Shown here: positions 42,620 through 51,311 of the stretch, piece after piece
Layout of the letters: each line of letters starts with the position of its first letter
Position numbering within the stretch: position 1 is the stretch's first letter
Origin: a virus
Virus record (IMG/VR): IMGVR_UViG_3300005584_000003
Location: 1-59,958 of that record
Direction: 5' to 3' (one strand)
Length of the DNA: 59,958 bases
Notes under the pieces: generated by a model
Told to the model about the DNA's origin: nothing
Database searches by the model: none
Seen by the model: only the letters and a program-made list of their open reading frames with translations
Made by a program: the position numbers and the translations under genes

Positions 42620-42946
42620 ATGAATAATGAGTTTTATACCTCCCCGGAAAGAAAATGTAGATTTTCTATTGATTATGTTACCCCCGGGGCACAAGGGCTG
42701 GCGTGGGCGATCCTATTAAAAGCCGTTGAGGATGGGTGTTCTAAGGAGTGGTTAGTCGCTATTGTTCAATATTATGGAATTGATTTTGATGAAAAATTAT
42801 TTGAACGCCTCCCTATGAATAAAATTAAAATGATGAATAAAAATCACGAAATGATTGGCATTCAATTTTCCGCCCCCAAGGAAAAGGAATGTTTGTTAAG
42901 TATGCACGACGGTCTTCATATCAGAGGCTTACTGGACCTTGCCTGA
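42620..42946 (+). CDS. Hypothetical protein, 108 residues
   Basis: A protein beginning [19 protein letters not shown] with a helical middle ([27 protein letters not shown]) and a beta-rich end. No family is recognised. It lies between the capsid promoter region and the S74 collagen fibre; the fibre's -35 box lies in its last codons. A fibre-associated role is possible from position only. Confidence 0.5.
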   Translation: MNNEFYTSPERKCRFSIDYVTPGAQGLAWAILLKAVEDGCSKEWLVAIVQYYGIDFDEKLFERLPMNKIKMMNKNHEMIGIQFSAPKEKECLLSMHDGLHIRGLLDLA

Positions 42947-42967
42947 TGATGGGGCTTTTGTTAATCT
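42939..42967 (+). promoter_or_regulatory. Leaderless-type promoter for the S74 fibre
   Basis: TTGCCT-17-TAATCT with 7 nt to the ATG at 42975. The TTG could be mistaken for a start codon in frame; the promoter geometry argues that ATG 42975 is the start. Confidence 0.45.
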
Positions 42968-42974
42968 AACCAGC

Positions 42975-45900
42975 ATGTCTTGTACATCTTGCGCAACTCC
43001 TGTTTGGTGTACCCCGCCTAATTTTGATATTATATTTCCTGATCTGATTGGGCCGACCGGCGCATCTGGTTGTACTGGATCAACTGGGCCTATCGGTCCT
43101 ACAGGTCCACAAGGGACAACTGGTCCCACAGGTATCATGGGGCCTAGTGGTCCGACTGGTACGACAGGTCCAACAGGTCCGCAAGGAACGACAGGTCCTA
43201 CGGGCTTACAGGGCACTACAGGTCCTACCGGAACTACCGGCCCGACTGGAACGACGGGTCCGACCGGACCCATGGGTACAACAGGTCCGACGGGCACCAC
43301 AGGCCCAACCGGGCCACAAGGTACGACGGGTCCAATGGGTACTACCGGTCCTACGGGGCTTATGGGGCCAACAGGACCACAGGGTACTACTGGGCCTACT
43401 GGTTTGATTGGACCGACAGGATTGCAGGGTACAACCGGCCCTACGGGTGGAACAGGTCCAATTGGTTCAACCGGCCCAACAGGTGCTAGCGGTATTCAGG
43501 GCGTACAAGGCACCACTGGACCAACGGGTATTCAAGGTGAGCAAGGTACTACGGGTGCTACTGGTGTACAGGGCACGACGGGACCAACAGGCTTACAAGG
43601 TACGACTGGACCCACCGGCCCGCAGGGTGATCGTTATTCGACCATTAGTACAACCAGTTTAGCCATTCCATCAATTGGTAATACAGTTACATTAACCGTT
43701 GAAGTTGGATTGGCTTATACGGCGGCTCAAGAAGTTGTCGTTCAATATGACGAAACAAATCATTTTAATTTAGACCTAACGAGCTATAATTATGCTACAG
43801 GTGTTATGGTTGGCGTGGTTACGCACACTGCTGGTAGCGGTACGTATGCATCATGGACGGTTAATCTATCTGGTATTGTCGGCGCACCCGGTGCAACCGG
43901 CGTAACAGGTCCAACGGGTATCGCTGGTCCAACAGGACCAGAAGGAAGCACTGGCCCAACTGGATTACAAGGATCTACGGGACCACAGGGTATTACCGGC
44001 CCACAAGGAACTACTGGGGCTACTGGGTCTACTGGTGCTGGTGTGACGGGCGCTACTGGTCCTACAGGTGTTAACGGAGCAGTCGGTGCAACCGGTGTTA
44101 TGGGACCAACTGGCACGCAAGGTGTTACAGGACCTGTTGGTGTTACTGGAGCTACCGGTGTCATTGGTCTTACCGGTGGTACGGGCGCAACCGGCGTACA
44201 GGGCATACAGGGCGCCACGGGCATACAAGGCCCATCAGGTGCTACTGGTGCGACGGGTGTCGTTGGCATTAGCGGTGCTACGGGTATTGCGGGTCCTACT
44301 GGTCCATCGGGGGCTACGGGTGCTGCTGGTCCGGGGACTACCATTACAACCACGGATGATTTGGCCTCAACGGCACTCTATCCGGTGATGGTAACGGCGG
44401 TTGGATCCGCCACCACTCCAAAGACAACGGCTAGCAAATTATCATTTAATGCTAGTACGGGCGCACTCGCAATCACTGGCACCGTCAGCGCGGTCGGCGG
44501 CTTTGGCACGATACAGATGCTAAAGTCCTCTAATTTTGGTTATAGCACCTCTTATGGTGCCGCCGTTATTGGTGCTACTTCGGGTAGCGTGACAGTATGT
44601 TTAGGTGTGGACCCTATCGCAAATGCATCAGGATCATTTAATGGAAATGGCAGCGAGATAATGGTCAGGAATGTTGGATCGTTTATATCACCAACGGCAG
44701 CCAATACCTCTTATTATGGTATTATGTCATGGGGTGCGGGGACTGTTACTTTCCCGAATACGGTAACAGCAAATATCACGGGATCGTCAGGTTCCTGCAC
44801 GGGTAATGCGGCAACGGCTACTCTAGCAGCAAACTCAACGTTGGCCGGTGGATTTACTCCGACAACCGCTGGTACAGCATCAACTATTTGTGTAAGGGAT
44901 GGTGGTAATCACTTAACCATTGGCGGGTATTATTTTGGGCAGTATATCAATACTACGGATAACGTAGAGACAGGGACCATAACTCACATTATGGCTAAGT
45001 TTGGGGATAATTATCATCGTTCTGCAACAGCCGCAAAGGTTGCTACTTTTATAAGTGGGCAAAGCATGAACATCAGCGGAAGCTCAACTTCCTGCTCGGG
45101 TAATGCTGCAACGGCTACCACGGCTACCACCTCATCTGGACTTAACGGGACCGCCACCGCGACTAGGTTCTCATGGACTGCGGCACAAGTATACCAAATA
45201 GACAACTCCGGTGGTGGCCTCGGTGGATTCGAGGTAACCGGTGGGGGTGCGTCGTACCCCGCATTCATTTCGTTCCATCGTCCCGGTGCCTTCGCAGGCT
45301 ACTTCGGATTGGATACCGATAATCAATGGACCTACGGCGGCTGGTCGTGGGGCGCGGCAAAATACAAGTTCCTGACCTCGGCTAACTATACTACATACGC
45401 GCTTCCGTTGAGTGGCGGCACGCTAACTGGTGCATTAACGATCAACGGAACCACGCTTACTGTTGGCAATACTTCGTCCAGCAATATTAACATGGTGGAC
45501 ACGGATGAGGGCACACGAACCATCCACTGTAATTCTAATCGCATTGGTTTTCTGAATCAAGCTGGTGGATGGGGCGCGTACTGCGACGATTCTGGCAACT
45601 GGGCAGCAAACAACTTATCAGGAACGAACACTGGGGATCAGACCAATATTAGCGGCAGTGCGGCTTCGGCTACTTTCTTAAATAGCAGCAATTATATTAA
45701 TCGATGTGGTTCGAGCGGAAACGCAAATACCGATTTCAATAACTCACCAGCAGGGGCAGTTCGTCATAATGGCGACGACGCGAATTTAACAAATAGCCCC
45801 GGTGGCACTTGGTGGTTTTACGACAACTATCGCCACTCTAACAGCAGTAATTATTGGGGAACTCAAGTAGCTTGGGGTTGGGAAGATAATTCTGCCAGAT

Positions 45901-46295
45901 TATGTCAAAGAAATGTTAGTGGAGGAAGCTGGGGCGCATGGGTTGAGTATTTAAACACTGGGGGAAGAACATTTAGCGGAAGCCTTACAATGTCGGCCAA
46001 CATAACCGCTTATTCTGATTTATCATTGAAGGAGAATATAGAGTTAATCCCCAATGCGTTAAACAAATTAAAAACTTTACGCGGCGTTACATTTACGAGG
46101 AACGATCTCGAAGATAAAACCAAACGCCACACTGGTATTATTGCTCAAGAGGTTGAAGCAATTCTGCCCGAAGCAGTGCTCACTGACGAAAAAGGGATCA
46201 AGAGTGTTGCTTATGGCAACATGGTTGGGCTGCTGATCGAAGCCATCAAGGAACTCCACGCAGAAGTTGCCGCGCTAAAGAAGGGCGACTGCTGA
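42975..46295 (+). CDS. Collagen-like tail fibre with S74 chaperone domain
   Basis: An 1106-residue protein. The start is Cys-rich ([12 protein letters not shown]), followed by two Gly-X-Y blocks (about 26-219 and 303-456, mostly GPTG and GTTG) separated by a beta domain of about 85 residues. Fibre repeats follow with [14 protein letters not shown] and [10 protein letters not shown] motifs. The last ~95 residues match the intramolecular chaperone auto-processing domain (peptidase S74): [10 protein letters not shown] with the Ser1014-Lys1019 pair, [17 protein letters not shown] and a coiled-coil end. S74 domains trimerise fibres and then cleave themselves off just before the Ser. It is a probable receptor-binding fibre. 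An in-frame TTG at 42939 would overlap the upstream gene and is rejected. Confidence 0.85.
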   Translation: MSCTSCATPVWCTPPNFDIIFPDLIGPTGASGCTGSTGPIGPTGPQGTTGPTGIMGPSGPTGTTGPTGPQGTTGPTGLQGTTGPTGTTGPTGTTGPTGPMGTTGPTGTTGPTGPQGTTGPMGTTGPTGLMGPTGPQGTTGPTGLIGPTGLQGTTGPTGGTGPIGSTGPTGASGIQGVQGTTGPTGIQGEQGTTGATGVQGTTGPTGLQGTTGPTGPQGDRYSTISTTSLAIPSIGNTVTLTVEVGLAYTAAQEVVVQYDETNHFNLDLTSYNYATGVMVGVVTHTAGSGTYASWTVNLSGIVGAPGATGVTGPTGIAGPTGPEGSTGPTGLQGSTGPQGITGPQGTTGATGSTGAGVTGATGPTGVNGAVGATGVMGPTGTQGVTGPVGVTGATGVIGLTGGTGATGVQGIQGATGIQGPSGATGATGVVGISGATGIAGPTGPSGATGAAGPGTTITTTDDLASTALYPVMVTAVGSATTPKTTASKLSFNASTGALAITGTVSAVGGFGTIQMLKSSNFGYSTSYGAAVIGATSGSVTVCLGVDPIANASGSFNGNGSEIMVRNVGSFISPTAANTSYYGIMSWGAGTVTFPNTVTANITGSSGSCTGNAATATLAANSTLAGGFTPTTAGTASTICVRDGGNHLTIGGYYFGQYINTTDNVETGTITHIMAKFGDNYHRSATAAKVATFISGQSMNISGSSTSCSGNAATATTATTSSGLNGTATATRFSWTAAQVYQIDNSGGGLGGFEVTGGGASYPAFISFHRPGAFAGYFGLDTDNQWTYGGWSWGAAKYKFLTSANYTTYALPLSGGTLTGALTINGTTLTVGNTSSSNINMVDTDEGTRTIHCNSNRIGFLNQAGGWGAYCDDSGNWAANNLSGTNTGDQTNISGSAASATFLNSSNYINRCGSSGNANTDFNNSPAGAVRHNGDDANLTNSPGGTWWFYDNYRHSNSSNYWGTQVAWGWEDNSARLCQRNVSGGSWGAWVEYLNTGGRTFSGSLTMSANITAYSDLSLKENIELIPNALNKLKTLRGVTFTRNDLEDKTKRHTGIIAQEVEAILPEAVLTDEKGIKSVAYGNMVGLLIEAIKELHAEVAALKKGDC

Positions 46296-46345
46296 AATGA
46301 CGATGCCAATGAATCGTCTTAATAAACTAGAGAACAACTAATTTA

Positions 46346-47242
46346 ATGACGTTACCATTAGGCACAATTTCGATGTCTCTGGTGAATATTGAACTGGGAT
46401 TAAGTGCAACCGCAACCATTTCACTCAATCAGGCTGCGGTTCGCACACTTGCTGGTGTTCCAAGTGGAGCAATATCAATGTCTAATCTACAGGGTAAATC
46501 CAACACTTATGTTGTTAATTACGTGATAGTTGCTGGGGGCGGAGGGGGCGGGATGCAACATGCAGGAGGCGGAGGTGGTGGTGGTCTTATAAGTGGTTCT
46601 GCAAACGTAAGCCCCGGAACAGCTTACGCTTTGAATGTTGGCGGAGCGGGAACGGGATGCACCGGATATAATGCTCAAGGTGGAGCATGGCTGGGATTCA
46701 ACGGCGGTAACTCATCTGGATTTGGAGTTACCTGCTATGGCGGTGGCACCGGCAATGGTGGCCCCGGGGCGGCTGGCGGATGCGGTGGTGGTGGTGGTTA
46801 TCCGAATGAAACTAGCGGCGGAGCTGGAGTTGCTGGTCAGGGGTTTGCGGGAAATACAGCTAGCACTGGTAGTATATACAACGGTGGTGGTGGAGGTGGC
46901 GGAGAACAAGCCGGTCAAGGTCAGAATGGAGGAACGGGCGCCGTTGGGTGGTGGACACGATATACCGGAGGTGGCGGTGGCGGATACGGCGGAGGAACGG
47001 GCGGATCATACGGCGGCGGCAATGGCGGAGGCGGGTCAGCTTCTGGTCAGGCCGCATTTAATTGGGGTTGCGGTGGTGGCGGTGGCGGCAATTTAGGTGT
47101 TGGCCAAGGCGGCAATGGCTATCAAGGTGTTTGCCGACTTTACTACGCTGGCAACCAAAGGGGAACCGGTGGTCAATCAATATATACAACCGGAGGTAAC
47201 ACTTATCATGATTTTGGTGCTTCGGGAAACTACACAGCTTAA
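46346..47242 (+). CDS. Glycine-rich adhesin-like protein
   Basis: A 298-residue protein. After about 60 ordinary residues (MTLPLGTISMSLVNIE), residues 62-290 are dominated by runs of Gly (GGGGGGG, GGGSGGG) between short variable loops. This resembles the glycine-rich domain of phage adhesins and gp38-type fibre tips, where polyglycine helices pack into a sheet and variable loops bind receptor. It directly follows the S74 fibre and is likely a fibre tip or adhesin. Antisense frames over it are artefacts of the repeats. Confidence 0.75.
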   Translation: MTLPLGTISMSLVNIELGLSATATISLNQAAVRTLAGVPSGAISMSNLQGKSNTYVVNYVIVAGGGGGGMQHAGGGGGGGLISGSANVSPGTAYALNVGGAGTGCTGYNAQGGAWLGFNGGNSSGFGVTCYGGGTGNGGPGAAGGCGGGGGYPNETSGGAGVAGQGFAGNTASTGSIYNGGGGGGGEQAGQGQNGGTGAVGWWTRYTGGGGGGYGGGTGGSYGGGNGGGGSASGQAAFNWGCGGGGGGNLGVGQGGNGYQGVCRLYYAGNQRGTGGQSIYTTGGNTYHDFGASGNYTA

Positions 47243-47253
47243 TATTTATCATT

Positions 47254-47640
47254 ATGAATGCTCCTCCTATATCTCAAACAGTTAACTTTGCTTACGTTGG
47301 TGAGGACAGCATTGTTAAAAATGTTGCATGTCTTCCTAACTATACGCCGACCAAAGAAGGCATTGAATATTTAATTTCCGCCCATGCTCATGAGGAAGAA
47401 TACAATGTTCCGAATGGCGCTTGGTATCGTCAGGATTTAACAGATCCTAAAAGAAAGGCTGCTGGAATTGGGGCGACGTATGATTCAGAATTAGATGCAT
47501 TTATTCCCGTATCTTTTTTTCCTTCATGGACGCTTAACAAAGAAACATACGAATGGACTCCTCCTACGCCACAGCCATCACCATTTCATGCTTGGGATGA
47601 GAAAACTCAAAGTTGGGTGAAGGTATACCCGGACGTTTAA
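47254..47640 (+). CDS. Fibre-region hypothetical protein
   Basis: A 128-residue protein with VNFAYVGEDSIVKNV, a His/Glu-rich middle (AHAHEEEYNVPNGAWYRQDL) and a C-terminus in the style of aquatic phage proteins: FPSWTLNKETYEWTPPTP followed by WDEKTQSWV. This W-rich PP-WDE ending recurs next to fibre genes in cyanophages and similar phages. Function is unknown; it may bind or assemble fibres. Confidence 0.55.
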   Translation: MNAPPISQTVNFAYVGEDSIVKNVACLPNYTPTKEGIEYLISAHAHEEEYNVPNGAWYRQDLTDPKRKAAGIGATYDSELDAFIPVSFFPSWTLNKETYEWTPPTPQPSPFHAWDEKTQSWVKVYPDV

Positions 47641-47650
47641 CTTCGTCGTT

Positions 47651-47830
47651 ATGCTTGAGACGTATACACGTACGTTATTGCGTACTCTATCTTACCGAAT
47701 CTTAGCTTTATTGATTACTGCTGCTTGGACTGGTCTTGGAAGTGCGTTAATGATTCACTTTGTTCTTTTTCTGATGCAATATGTTGTTGAAAGAATTTGG
47801 CTTAAAATTCATTGGGGTCTAAACAAATAG
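47651..47830 (+). CDS. DUF2061-like small membrane protein
   Basis: A 59-residue membrane protein too short for usual ORF cut-offs. The order TRTLLRTLSYRILA, LITAAWTGLGSALMI, FLMQYVVERIWLKI and HWG matches DUF2061: a Lys/Arg-Thr start, a Tyr/Trp-Arg motif, two hydrophobic segments and an (E)R-(I/V)W-xxI-WG end. DUF2061 proteins occur in bacteria near sulfate assimilation genes and in marine phages; the function is unknown. It sits immediately before the halogenase gene. A TTGGGT-17-TTTAAC pair lies upstream. Confidence 0.7.
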   Translation: MLETYTRTLLRTLSYRILALLITAAWTGLGSALMIHFVLFLMQYVVERIWLKIHWGLNK

Positions 47831-47835
47831 GCGCG

Positions 47836-49395
47836 ATGAAAACTCTAAACGATAAAGATTTTAATTTTGTTGTTGTTGGTGGTGGCGTGGCTGGATGGTT
47901 TGCAGCCCTTACCCTGCAAAAATCATATCCCGGAACAACAATTACCGTTGTTGAGAGTTCTAAGATTGGTTCAGTTGGTGTCGGGGAAAGCACAACCCCG
48001 CAGATCATTCAACTTTTTGATGAGCTTGGTATTTCTGTTTCCGACCTATTGAAACATACGAATGCTACCATCAAGAATGGCATTAAGTTTACTAACTGGC
48101 ATGGGGACGGTAAACACTTCTTTCATGGATTTGGCTCGATCCCAGAGTTAAGCTACGAGCATTCAACTCTATTGAATCATTGTGATGTGCCACTCCTTGC
48201 CCTGCAAGCAATTGCTTCTGGCAATTCTTTAGATGAGGTTGAGCTTTCCGCAATTGCATCAGAAAAGAATCAATTAAAATTCATCAAAAATGGAAGCATT
48301 GATTCAAACTCGAATAAGATATTTCACTTCAAAAACCTTGGAAACTTTGCTGTTCATTTTGATGCGGATCAAATGATCAAATACCTGAGAAGCATTGGGG
48401 TTGATAGGGGAATCAACACTGTTGATGCCATTGTTTTGGGGGCCGAAGAAAACAGCGAAGGTTATATAAAGAAAATACTTTTGAAAGGTGGATCAATGAA
48501 ATGCGATTTTGTAATAGACGCATCTGGCTTTAGTCGTCTTTTGATCGGCAAGCACTTTAATGGTTTTTGGAAGAGCTACCGCGCCCATCTTCCAATTAAA
48601 CGAGCTATTCCTTTCCATCTTCCCATCGATGCTGAAAAGATCCCGCCTTATACGGAAGCGGTTGCAATGAAGTATGGGTGGATGTGGAAGATTCCGGTTC
48701 AGGATCGATTTGGGTGTGGTTACACATTTGATTCGGACTATATCTCCGATGAAGAAGCCCATAGTGAAATCGAGGAAGCAGTAGGGCAGAAAGTAGACGT
48801 TCGTAAGATCCTTGATTTTGATGGCGGCGCCTACACTCGCCCTTGGGTAAAAAACTGTATGGCCATTGGTCTTGCATCGGCCTTTATTGAGCCACTTGAA
48901 TCAACGGCTATTTGGATCGGCATACAAACGATGAAGAGCTTCCTAGCGAACATAAAAGGACTTACGCATTGTTCTCAGGCTCATATAGATCAACATAACA
49001 GCCGAGTTAATGTTATGGCCGATGAAGTTCTTACATTCGTACATCTTCACTATTTAACTGAAAGAAGTGACACTAAGTTTTGGCGTGATTTTAAGGTAAA
49101 TAACAGCCCACCCGAAATGATCTGTCGATTAAATGATGCCAATCGTGATATAACTCTTTTTTCGGATATTATGACTGGGTTCACTAATTCATTTACATTT
49201 GGCAGTTGGCAACACGTTGGCGCCGGGGTTCGTTTCTTCAATAAAGAACACGCAACTGCATCTTTGGAATCTTTTGTACTCGGAAATAGAATAAATCAGT
49301 ATCGCTATAAGTATGATTCACTTACAATGAACCTCAACTTTGTGAGAAATTCAATGGTTCATCACAGCGACTTCATTAAATACCTTAAATCTTAA
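47836..49395 (+). CDS. Flavin-dependent tryptophan-type halogenase
   Basis: A 519-residue FAD enzyme of the PrnA/RebH family, which uses reduced flavin, oxygen and halide to make hypohalous acid that halogenates an aromatic substrate. Visible: VVGGGVAGW (GxGxxG, about 14-21), VGVGESTTP, TIKNGIKF with Lys80 at the position of the catalytic Lys79, KYGWMWKIP (GWxWxIP hallmark, 281-287), and FIEPLESTAI with Glu355-Ser356 at the catalytic Glu/Ser position. All catalytic residues are present. No flavin reductase is seen, so the host would supply FADH2. The ATG at 47836 is preferred over a TTG at 47812. Cyanophages carry homologues, including a characterised viral halogenase. The substrate here is unknown. 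Confidence 0.9.
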   Translation: MKTLNDKDFNFVVVGGGVAGWFAALTLQKSYPGTTITVVESSKIGSVGVGESTTPQIIQLFDELGISVSDLLKHTNATIKNGIKFTNWHGDGKHFFHGFGSIPELSYEHSTLLNHCDVPLLALQAIASGNSLDEVELSAIASEKNQLKFIKNGSIDSNSNKIFHFKNLGNFAVHFDADQMIKYLRSIGVDRGINTVDAIVLGAEENSEGYIKKILLKGGSMKCDFVIDASGFSRLLIGKHFNGFWKSYRAHLPIKRAIPFHLPIDAEKIPPYTEAVAMKYGWMWKIPVQDRFGCGYTFDSDYISDEEAHSEIEEAVGQKVDVRKILDFDGGAYTRPWVKNCMAIGLASAFIEPLESTAIWIGIQTMKSFLANIKGLTHCSQAHIDQHNSRVNVMADEVLTFVHLHYLTERSDTKFWRDFKVNNSPPEMICRLNDANRDITLFSDIMTGFTNSFTFGSWQHVGAGVRFFNKEHATASLESFVLGNRINQYRYKYDSLTMNLNFVRNSMVHHSDFIKYLKS

Positions 49396-49401
49396 AAAAT
49401 C

Positions 49402-49554
49402 ATGAACGCACTAGATTTGATAATGAAAGCATGGCCTATCTTGTTGGGTATCATAACTTTAATCATAGTATTGTCTAAACTTGATCTGCGAGTTGCTGTG
49501 TTAGAAGAAAAGGCTAAGGCGTTATTTGATTTAATTAACAAGAAAAAACCATGA
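49402..49554 (+). CDS. Small membrane protein, possible lysis accessory
   Basis: A 50-residue protein (begins MNALDLIMKAW) with one hydrophobic segment (PILLGIITLIIVLS) followed by a short helical, charged tail (LEEKAKALFDLI). One transmembrane span with a cytoplasmic or periplasmic coiled tail resembles small phage membrane or lysis proteins. It lies 6 nt after the halogenase in a run of small genes before the holin. Confidence 0.45.
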   Translation: MNALDLIMKAWPILLGIITLIIVLSKLDLRVAVLEEKAKALFDLINKKKP

Positions 49555-49584
49555 ATCATAACTCAATACAAAAATTGTAATTAC

Positions 49585-49827
49585 ATGAATATACGTGATT
49601 TAGCATGCAATAGCCCTAGACGAGAGATTAAGGGAGGGAAGAAATCCGTTGTTAAGGCCTGCCAGAACGGACAGGAGCGCATCGTGCGTTTTGGAGATGC
49701 TAACATGACAATTAAGAAATCTTCTCCCGCTAATAAAAAGAGTTATTGTGCTCGTTCGGGGGGCATTAAGGGCACGTTAAACAAGCTATCTGCAAACTTC
49801 TGGTCACGCAGGGCTTGGGATTGCTAA
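49585..49827 (+). CDS. Small basic phage protein
   Basis: An 80-residue basic protein with the pattern GGKKSVVKAC, RIVRFGDANM, NKKSYCARSGG and SANFWSRRAW. This K-A-C...RFGD...RKSF-ARH...W(S)xxxW arrangement recurs in uncharacterised phage proteins. Function is unknown; a virion-associated role has been suggested for similar proteins but is not shown here. Confidence 0.55.
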   Translation: MNIRDLACNSPRREIKGGKKSVVKACQNGQERIVRFGDANMTIKKSSPANKKSYCARSGGIKGTLNKLSANFWSRRAWDC

Positions 49828-49847
49828 TCATAATACATCTTCCTTCT

Positions 49848-50078
49848 ATGAATTACGACCCAAATTCCACTGACTCGATGCTTTCGCGAATCCTTGAACG
49901 TATGGACGCACAAGACGCAAAATTGGAGAGCATTCATGTACAGGTTGTCTTGACAAATGGCAGGGTTAAAATGCTTGAAGTATGGAGGGATGAGTTAAAA
50001 GGGAAAGTAACTATATTGGCCGGTATTCTATCTGTTGGTATTTCAACATTGACACACTGGTTCTTAAAACGTAGTTAA
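49848..50078 (+). CDS. Small membrane-anchored coiled-coil protein
   Basis: A 76-residue protein. It has an N-terminal helix of heptad character (SMLSRILERMDAQDAKLESI) followed by LTNGRVKMLE and a hydrophobic C-terminal segment (VTILAGILSVGISTLTHWF). The pattern recalls XhlA-type holin accessory proteins. The start at 49848 is chosen; the upstream in-frame start adds a hydrophobic stretch without support. Confidence 0.5.
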   Translation: MNYDPNSTDSMLSRILERMDAQDAKLESIHVQVVLTNGRVKMLEVWRDELKGKVTILAGILSVGISTLTHWFLKRS

Positions 50079-50083
50079 ATTTT

Positions 50084-50224
50084 ATGAATAACGAACAAGC
50101 ATTGCAAAACCTGTTTGCAGCCGCCCGTCAAGCCCCCCTAAATGCGGAAACGCATGATCTTATTCGCAAGTGCGCAGAGCAGCTTGTTGAAGCCTTAAAA
50201 TCTATTCCAGAGAAAAAGGAATAG
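50084..50224 (+). CDS. Small helical protein
   Basis: A 46-residue Ala/Glu-rich helical peptide (begins MNNEQALQNLFAAAR) whose stop lies 2 nt before the next ATG. No family is recognised. It is retained because it fills an otherwise empty space in a compact operon. Confidence 0.4.
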   Translation: MNNEQALQNLFAAARQAPLNAETHDLIRKCAEQLVEALKSIPEKKE

Positions 50225-50226
50225 AT

Positions 50227-50856
50227 ATGAATCCAGATGGCACACAAGATTCTTTTGGTGTGGCGTTTCGCGGTGACGATGCTGGCAACATTTGGCAGGA
50301 CGGTGTGCAGATATTCTTTGCGGGCGATAAAGTTATTAGGCAGGTTGTTCTGGGCGATATTTCATCTACGACATCCACCGATCTTTTAAAGATTAGCGGA
50401 TGTGTTCGCCTAAGAGTAATCGTTGATTGCCTGTACGCTTCTAGCTGTCTTGAAGATGCTATTGATATCAATCATAGCCATGACATCGAAGTACTAGTTA
50501 ACGATCTCTTTGCTGCTAAGAACTATTGTGCGACGATAAAAGGTGGCTCAACTAACATCCGTATTGTGGTGGCTCGCCAACATGGTCATGGCGGAGAAAC
50601 TGATTACGACCTTGGTAACTTTTCTGATCAGTCTAATGCCCGCACCAAAAACGTTAGCCTGCACATCAATACTGAAGACCATAGCTCGGTACGCGTCCGG
50701 GTATTGAGCGCCGACAAACCAAAGTTAGAGAACGACGATAAAATCACTTATTTTAAGCCACAGCTTTATAGTGTTAGGCTTTTTAATCAAGGTTGGTTTT
50801 ATCATGTCTACAATTTTTTTAAGGATTTCTTGAAGAACTTTCACATCTACATTTAA
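50227..50856 (+). CDS. Hypothetical beta-helix-like protein
   Basis: A 209-residue protein. A short lead is followed by regular strands with turns (VRLRVIVDCLYASSC, DIEVLVNDLFAAK, NIRIVVARQHGHG, NVSLHINTEDHS), reading like a parallel beta-helix, and then a hydrophobic/aromatic C-terminus (FYHVYNFFKDFLKNFHIYI). Similar proteins sit near the holin in aquatic phages. No function is known. Confidence 0.5.
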   Translation: MNPDGTQDSFGVAFRGDDAGNIWQDGVQIFFAGDKVIRQVVLGDISSTTSTDLLKISGCVRLRVIVDCLYASSCLEDAIDINHSHDIEVLVNDLFAAKNYCATIKGGSTNIRIVVARQHGHGGETDYDLGNFSDQSNARTKNVSLHINTEDHSSVRVRVLSADKPKLENDDKITYFKPQLYSVRLFNQGWFYHVYNFFKDFLKNFHIYI

Positions 50857-50860
50857 TCTT

Positions 50861-51307
50861 ATGTTTAGTTTTATCAGCTCTGCTCTTGGTGGATCGCTTC
50901 TTGGTGGTGTCCTAAGTCTATTTCAAAAATGGGCTGATGTTAAGGCCAAGGGTATGGAAGCTGACATTGAGATACGCAAAATGGAAAGCATAGCGCGGCT
51001 TAAGGTGACAGAGGGTGAGTTAGCGGCCTTTACAACGTCTCAGCAGGCCAATGAAGACATTGCCATCCCTGAAAACACTCCTGTTTGGGTGTCAGCTATT
51101 CGTGTGTTAGTAGACGCTTTTAGGGCATTTACCCGTCCCGGCCTTACTTGGGCCATGATTATTACGCTCAGTTGTGTTATATTTGGCGATAAACTAAGTA
51201 TAACTGCTACGGAGGCGGTTATCTCAGACTTCGTATTTACTACGAGTACAGCAATAATGTGGTGGTTTGGTAGTCGCCCATTGGCGAGAACGGCCAACAG
51301 CAAATAA
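50861..51307 (+). CDS. Holin, three-transmembrane type
   Basis: A 148-residue protein. An N-terminal amphipathic segment and a cytoplasmic helix (MEADIEIRKMESIARLKV) precede two or three hydrophobic segments (about 80-145) with RPGLTWAMIITLSCVIF and TAIMWWFGSRP, as in the three-TM phage holin family. Holins oligomerise in the inner membrane and open it at lysis. The context of small membrane proteins nearby fits. The endolysin candidate is in another operon (53101). Confidence 0.75.
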   Translation: MFSFISSALGGSLLGGVLSLFQKWADVKAKGMEADIEIRKMESIARLKVTEGELAAFTTSQQANEDIAIPENTPVWVSAIRVLVDAFRAFTRPGLTWAMIITLSCVIFGDKLSITATEAVISDFVFTTSTAIMWWFGSRPLARTANSK

Positions 51308-51311
51308 CTGG

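Noticed and set aside
42939-42974. Upstream TTG start for the S74 fibre
   Set aside because: It would overlap the previous gene and its TTG fits a -35 box 36 nt before the ATG at 42975; family-like Cys-rich start begins there.
47812-47835. TTG start extending the halogenase
   Set aside because: Overlaps the DUF2061 stop region; the ATG at 47836 begins right before the FAD-binding strand as in the family.
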